Shown here: piece by piece, positions 6,928 to 8,903 of the stretch
Position numbering within the stretch: the first letter of the stretch is position 1
How the letters are laid out: each line of letters opens with the position of its first letter
NCBI GenBank assembly: GCA_030656435.1
Contig: JAUSOA010000037.1
Span: 1 to 8,903 of the forward strand
Length of the DNA: 8,903 bases
Direction: 5' to 3'
Source: Acholeplasmataceae bacterium
GTDB lineage: Bacteria > Bacillota_I > Bacilli_A > Acholeplasmatales > Acholeplasmataceae
Position numbers and translations under genes: made by a program
Notes under the pieces: model-generated
Databases searched by the model: none
Told to the model about the DNA's origin: nothing
What the model saw: the letters and a program-made list of their open reading frames with translations, nothing else

Positions 6928-8153
6928 TTAATGTAACATCAGAAATTGGTAAGTTAAAATCGGTATTGGTCCATAGGCCCGGTAAGGAATTAGAAAATCT
7001 GACCCCAGATGTTTTAGAAAAACTACTATTCGATGATATTCCATACCTAAAGGTTGCCCAAGAAGAACACGACATGTTTGCAGATACTTTAAGAAAAGAA
7101 GGAATTGAAGTCCTCTATTTGACAGATATGATTACCGAAGCACTTGAGGCACATCCAGAAGTCATTTGTAATTTTGTGAATGCATTCATTGAAGAATCAA
7201 AAATTAAGTCTCATACGATTAAGACAGGGCTTTATCAATATTTAACAAGTCTTTCGATTCGCAAAATGATATTAAAAATGATTGAAGGAATTCGAATTCA
7301 TGAAATTACTTTGGGTAAGAAAAACTCTATTATGGATATGCTTGAAGATGAATATCCATTTTATACAGATCCAATCCCCAACATTTTATTCCAAAGAGAT
7401 CCTTTTTCAAGTGTTGGTCATGGAGTAGCTATTGGAAAAATGTATATGCAGGCAAGACAAAGAGAAACCATTTTTTCAGAGTATATTCTTAACTTCCATC
7501 CGCGCTTTTACGGAAAAAGTCCATTGCGGTATTATAACAGACTCAACCGTTATCCTCTAGAAGGTGGAGATGTTCATATTTTAAATAAGCATGTTGTTGC
7601 TATCGGGATATCCTCTCGAACTGACCCAAGAGCAATCGAGTTTTTCGCTGAACAACTTTTTAAGGATGATAATGAATTCAATACAGTACTTGCTTTTAAC
7701 ATCCCAAAGAGTAGAGCATTCATGCATTTAGATACTGTATTTACTCAAGTCGATTATGGAGTATTTACGATTCATCCAGGAATAGAAAATAAATTAACAG
7801 TTTTTGAAATCACAAAAAACAGTGAACGCTTCGATGTGAAAAAGGTTGTTGTGTCACTTGAAGAAGTTTTAGAAAAGCATTTAAAACGAAAAATCACTTT
7901 GATTCGATGTGGTGGTAAAGATGTAATCACATCCGTTAGAGAACAATGGAATGATGGAGCAAATACATTATCTATTGCACCTGGTGTTGTTATTGTCTAT
8001 GATAGAAACCACGTAACAAACCAAATGCTTAGAGATGCAGGAATTAAAGTATTAGAGATAGAATCTAGTGAATTATCAAGAGGCCGTGGAGGCCCAAGAT
8101 GTATGAGCATGCCATTAGAAAGAGAAGAAATAGAATATGGAGAAGAAAAATGA
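6924..8153 (+). CDS. arcA: Arginine deiminase
   Basis: Arginine deiminase hydrolyses L-arginine to L-citrulline and ammonia, the first step of the ADI pathway, in the cytosol. The 409-residue length is typical. Guanidino-modifying enzyme motifs are all present in order: LVHRPGKE near the N terminus, RDPF with D159, EGGD at 213-216, HLD from H268 to D270, and the nucleophile C393 in RGRGGPRCMSMP. The enzyme therefore looks catalytically complete. The segment before the first acidic motif reads NILFQRDPF, where many bacterial ArcA proteins have an FTRDPF-like sequence. The start ATG at 6924 overlaps the alr stop (ATGA) and has AAGGAG (6911-6916) 7 bases upstream. It ends in TGA, overlapping the arcB start. 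It sits in the same transcription unit as ornithine oxidation rather than beside an arcD antiporter, so the ornithine formed is probably consumed internally. Confidence 0.97.
   Translation: MINVTSEIGKLKSVLVHRPGKELENLTPDVLEKLLFDDIPYLKVAQEEHDMFADTLRKEGIEVLYLTDMITEALEAHPEVICNFVNAFIEESKIKSHTIKTGLYQYLTSLSIRKMILKMIEGIRIHEITLGKKNSIMDMLEDEYPFYTDPIPNILFQRDPFSSVGHGVAIGKMYMQARQRETIFSEYILNFHPRFYGKSPLRYYNRLNRYPLEGGDVHILNKHVVAIGISSRTDPRAIEFFAEQLFKDDNEFNTVLAFNIPKSRAFMHLDTVFTQVDYGVFTIHPGIENKLTVFEITKNSERFDVKKVVVSLEEVLEKHLKRKITLIRCGGKDVITSVREQWNDGANTLSIAPGVVIVYDRNHVTNQMLRDAGIKVLEIESSELSRGRGGPRCMSMPLEREEIEYGEEK
8139..8145 (+). promoter_or_regulatory. Ribosome binding site of arcB
   Basis: GGAGAAG lies in the last codons of arcA, before two adjacent in-frame ATG codons at 8150 and 8153. 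Spacing from the GGAGA core is about 6 bases to the first ATG and 9 to the second, and the first also makes the ATGA stop/start overlap seen elsewhere in the operon. The first is preferred, but the difference is a single methionine. Confidence 0.5.
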
Positions 8154-8903
8154 TGAATTTAAAGGGTAGACATTTATTAACTTTGTTGGATTTTACACCA
8201 GAAGAAATACAATTTCTAATTGATCTTGCTGCAAAGCTCAAATTTGAAAAAAAGGAAGGCATTCCTCATAAGCACTTGGCGGATAAGAATGTTGTTCTTT
8301 TGTTTCAAAAGGATTCAACAAGAACAAGATGTGCTTTTGAGGTTGGAGCTTTTGATTTAGGGATGGGTGCTACCTATATTGGACCTACAGGATCCCAAAT
8401 GGGTAAAAAAGAATCCGTAAAGGATACTGCTCGAGTTTTAGGTCACATGTATGATGGAATCGAGTTTAGAGGATATCTTCAAAGTGATGTTGAAACACTT
8501 GCAGAATTTTCAGGAGTTCCAGTATGGAATGGATTAACCGATCAATATCACCCAACACAAATACTTGCAGACTTTTTAACAATTCAGGAACAATTTGGAT
8601 CATTAAAGGGTATTAAGTTCACTTATTTAGGTGATGCTAGAAACAATATGGGTAATTCATTAATGATTGGTTGTGCAAAGATGGGAATGCATTTTACTGC
8701 AGCAGCCCCAAGAGCTCTATGGCCAAATCAAGAATTGATTAAAACCTGTGAAATGATTGCAAAAAATACAGGTGCAACGCTACGTTTCACTGAAGATCCA
8801 ATGGAAGCCACTCATCAAGTCGATGTTTTATATACCGATGTTTGGGTATCGATGGGAGAACCAAAGGATGTATGGCTACAAAGAATTATCGATTTAAACA
8901 AAT
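8150..8903 (+). CDS. arcB: Ornithine carbamoyltransferase, catabolic (3'-truncated by window edge)
   Basis: This enzyme carries out phosphorolysis of citrulline to L-ornithine and carbamoyl phosphate when it works after arginine deiminase. The frame runs open to the right edge with 251 residues visible. The family is about 330 long, so roughly 80 are missing, including the HCLP motif. The carbamoyl-phosphate loop STRTR is at 56-60, YHPTQILAD has its histidine at 134, GDARNNMGNS follows, and the ornithine-binding DVWVSMG loop is at 230-236. The SMG loop supports ornithine carbamoyltransferase over aspartate or putrescine carbamoyltransferase. The catabolic name arcB rather than argF is chosen from its position directly after arcA, since the two types cannot be told apart from sequence by eye. 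It overlaps arcA by 4 bases. Carbamate kinase would be expected downstream to make ATP from carbamoyl phosphate. Confidence 0.93.
   Translation, partial: MMNLKGRHLLTLLDFTPEEIQFLIDLAAKLKFEKKEGIPHKHLADKNVVLLFQKDSTRTRCAFEVGAFDLGMGATYIGPTGSQMGKKESVKDTARVLGHMYDGIEFRGYLQSDVETLAEFSGVPVWNGLTDQYHPTQILADFLTIQEQFGSLKGIKFTYLGDARNNMGNSLMIGCAKMGMHFTAAAPRALWPNQELIKTCEMIAKNTGATLRFTEDPMEATHQVDVLYTDVWVSMGEPKDVWLQRIIDLNK

Larger units (their letters stand above)
1..8903 (+). other. Single arginine/ornithine fermentation operon (both ends outside the window)
   Basis: All eight genes are on the plus strand. Junctions are 17-base overlap (ortB/oraS), 4 (oraS/oraE), 11 (oraE/MutL-like), a 3-base gap (MutL-like/orr), 17 (orr/alr), 4 (alr/arcA) and 4 (arcA/arcB). 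No intergenic space is large enough for a promoter or a terminator hairpin, so co-transcription is the simplest reading. Internal promoters inside coding sequence cannot be excluded. The control region of the operon lies left of the window. Confidence 0.85.

Noticed and set aside
8065..8262. Minus-strand open frame with a hydrophobic stretch across the arcA/arcB junction
   Set aside because: The apparent membrane segment is the reverse complement of the AT-rich junction. It would cover the arcA catalytic cysteine region and the arcB start.
1..8903. Mobile element, phage, defence system, CRISPR or RNA gene
   Set aside because: I saw no direct or inverted repeats of note, no transposase or integrase, no tRNA-like region and no non-coding stretch longer than a few bases. 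Every base is accounted for by metabolic genes.

Overview
The window is one uninterrupted, plus-strand block of eight catabolic genes with essentially no non-coding DNA. The layout is: the 3' part of ortB (2-amino-4-oxopentanoate thiolase beta subunit), oraS and oraE (the two subunits of B12/PLP-dependent D-ornithine 4,5-aminomutase), a MutL/GlmL-type ASKHA ATPase, orr (ornithine racemase), alr (alanine racemase family), arcA (arginine deiminase) and the 5' part of arcB (catabolic ornithine carbamoyltransferase). Both end genes are cut only by the window edges. Neighbouring genes overlap by 4 to 17 bases, or are separated by 3 bases at the single gap, so the block reads as one polycistronic, translationally coupled operon. 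No promoter, terminator, RNA gene, repeat or mobile element is visible.

Read against the gene order, the products form a nearly continuous pathway. ArcA converts L-arginine to citrulline and ammonia. ArcB converts citrulline and phosphate to L-ornithine and carbamoyl phosphate. Orr converts L- to D-ornithine, and OraS/OraE convert D-ornithine to 2,4-diaminopentanoate. A dehydrogenase (Ord, not in the window) gives 2-amino-4-oxopentanoate. OrtA/OrtB then cleave that with CoA to acetyl-CoA and D-alanine. The alr product could turn the D-alanine into L-alanine. The MutL-like ATPase probably maintains the cobalamin mutase. Ord and ortA are expected just upstream of the left edge, and carbamate kinase (arcC) may lie to the right. 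The fused layout suggests an anaerobe that ferments arginine completely instead of excreting ornithine.

The DNA is AT-rich. TGA terminates five of the seven genes whose ends are visible, and tryptophan is TGG throughout, so the Mycoplasma-type code (TGA = Trp) is excluded. Composition, the Stickland-type ornithine oxidation genes and strong GGAGG-like ribosome binding sites point to a low-GC Gram-positive anaerobe or a related lineage that keeps the standard code. The sequence alone does not allow a genus call.

The enzyme families are known. The points worth a second look are the joining of the arginine deiminase and ornithine oxidation pathways in one operon, the likely catabolic role of the alanine racemase, and the MutL-like ATPase as a candidate mutase reactivase.
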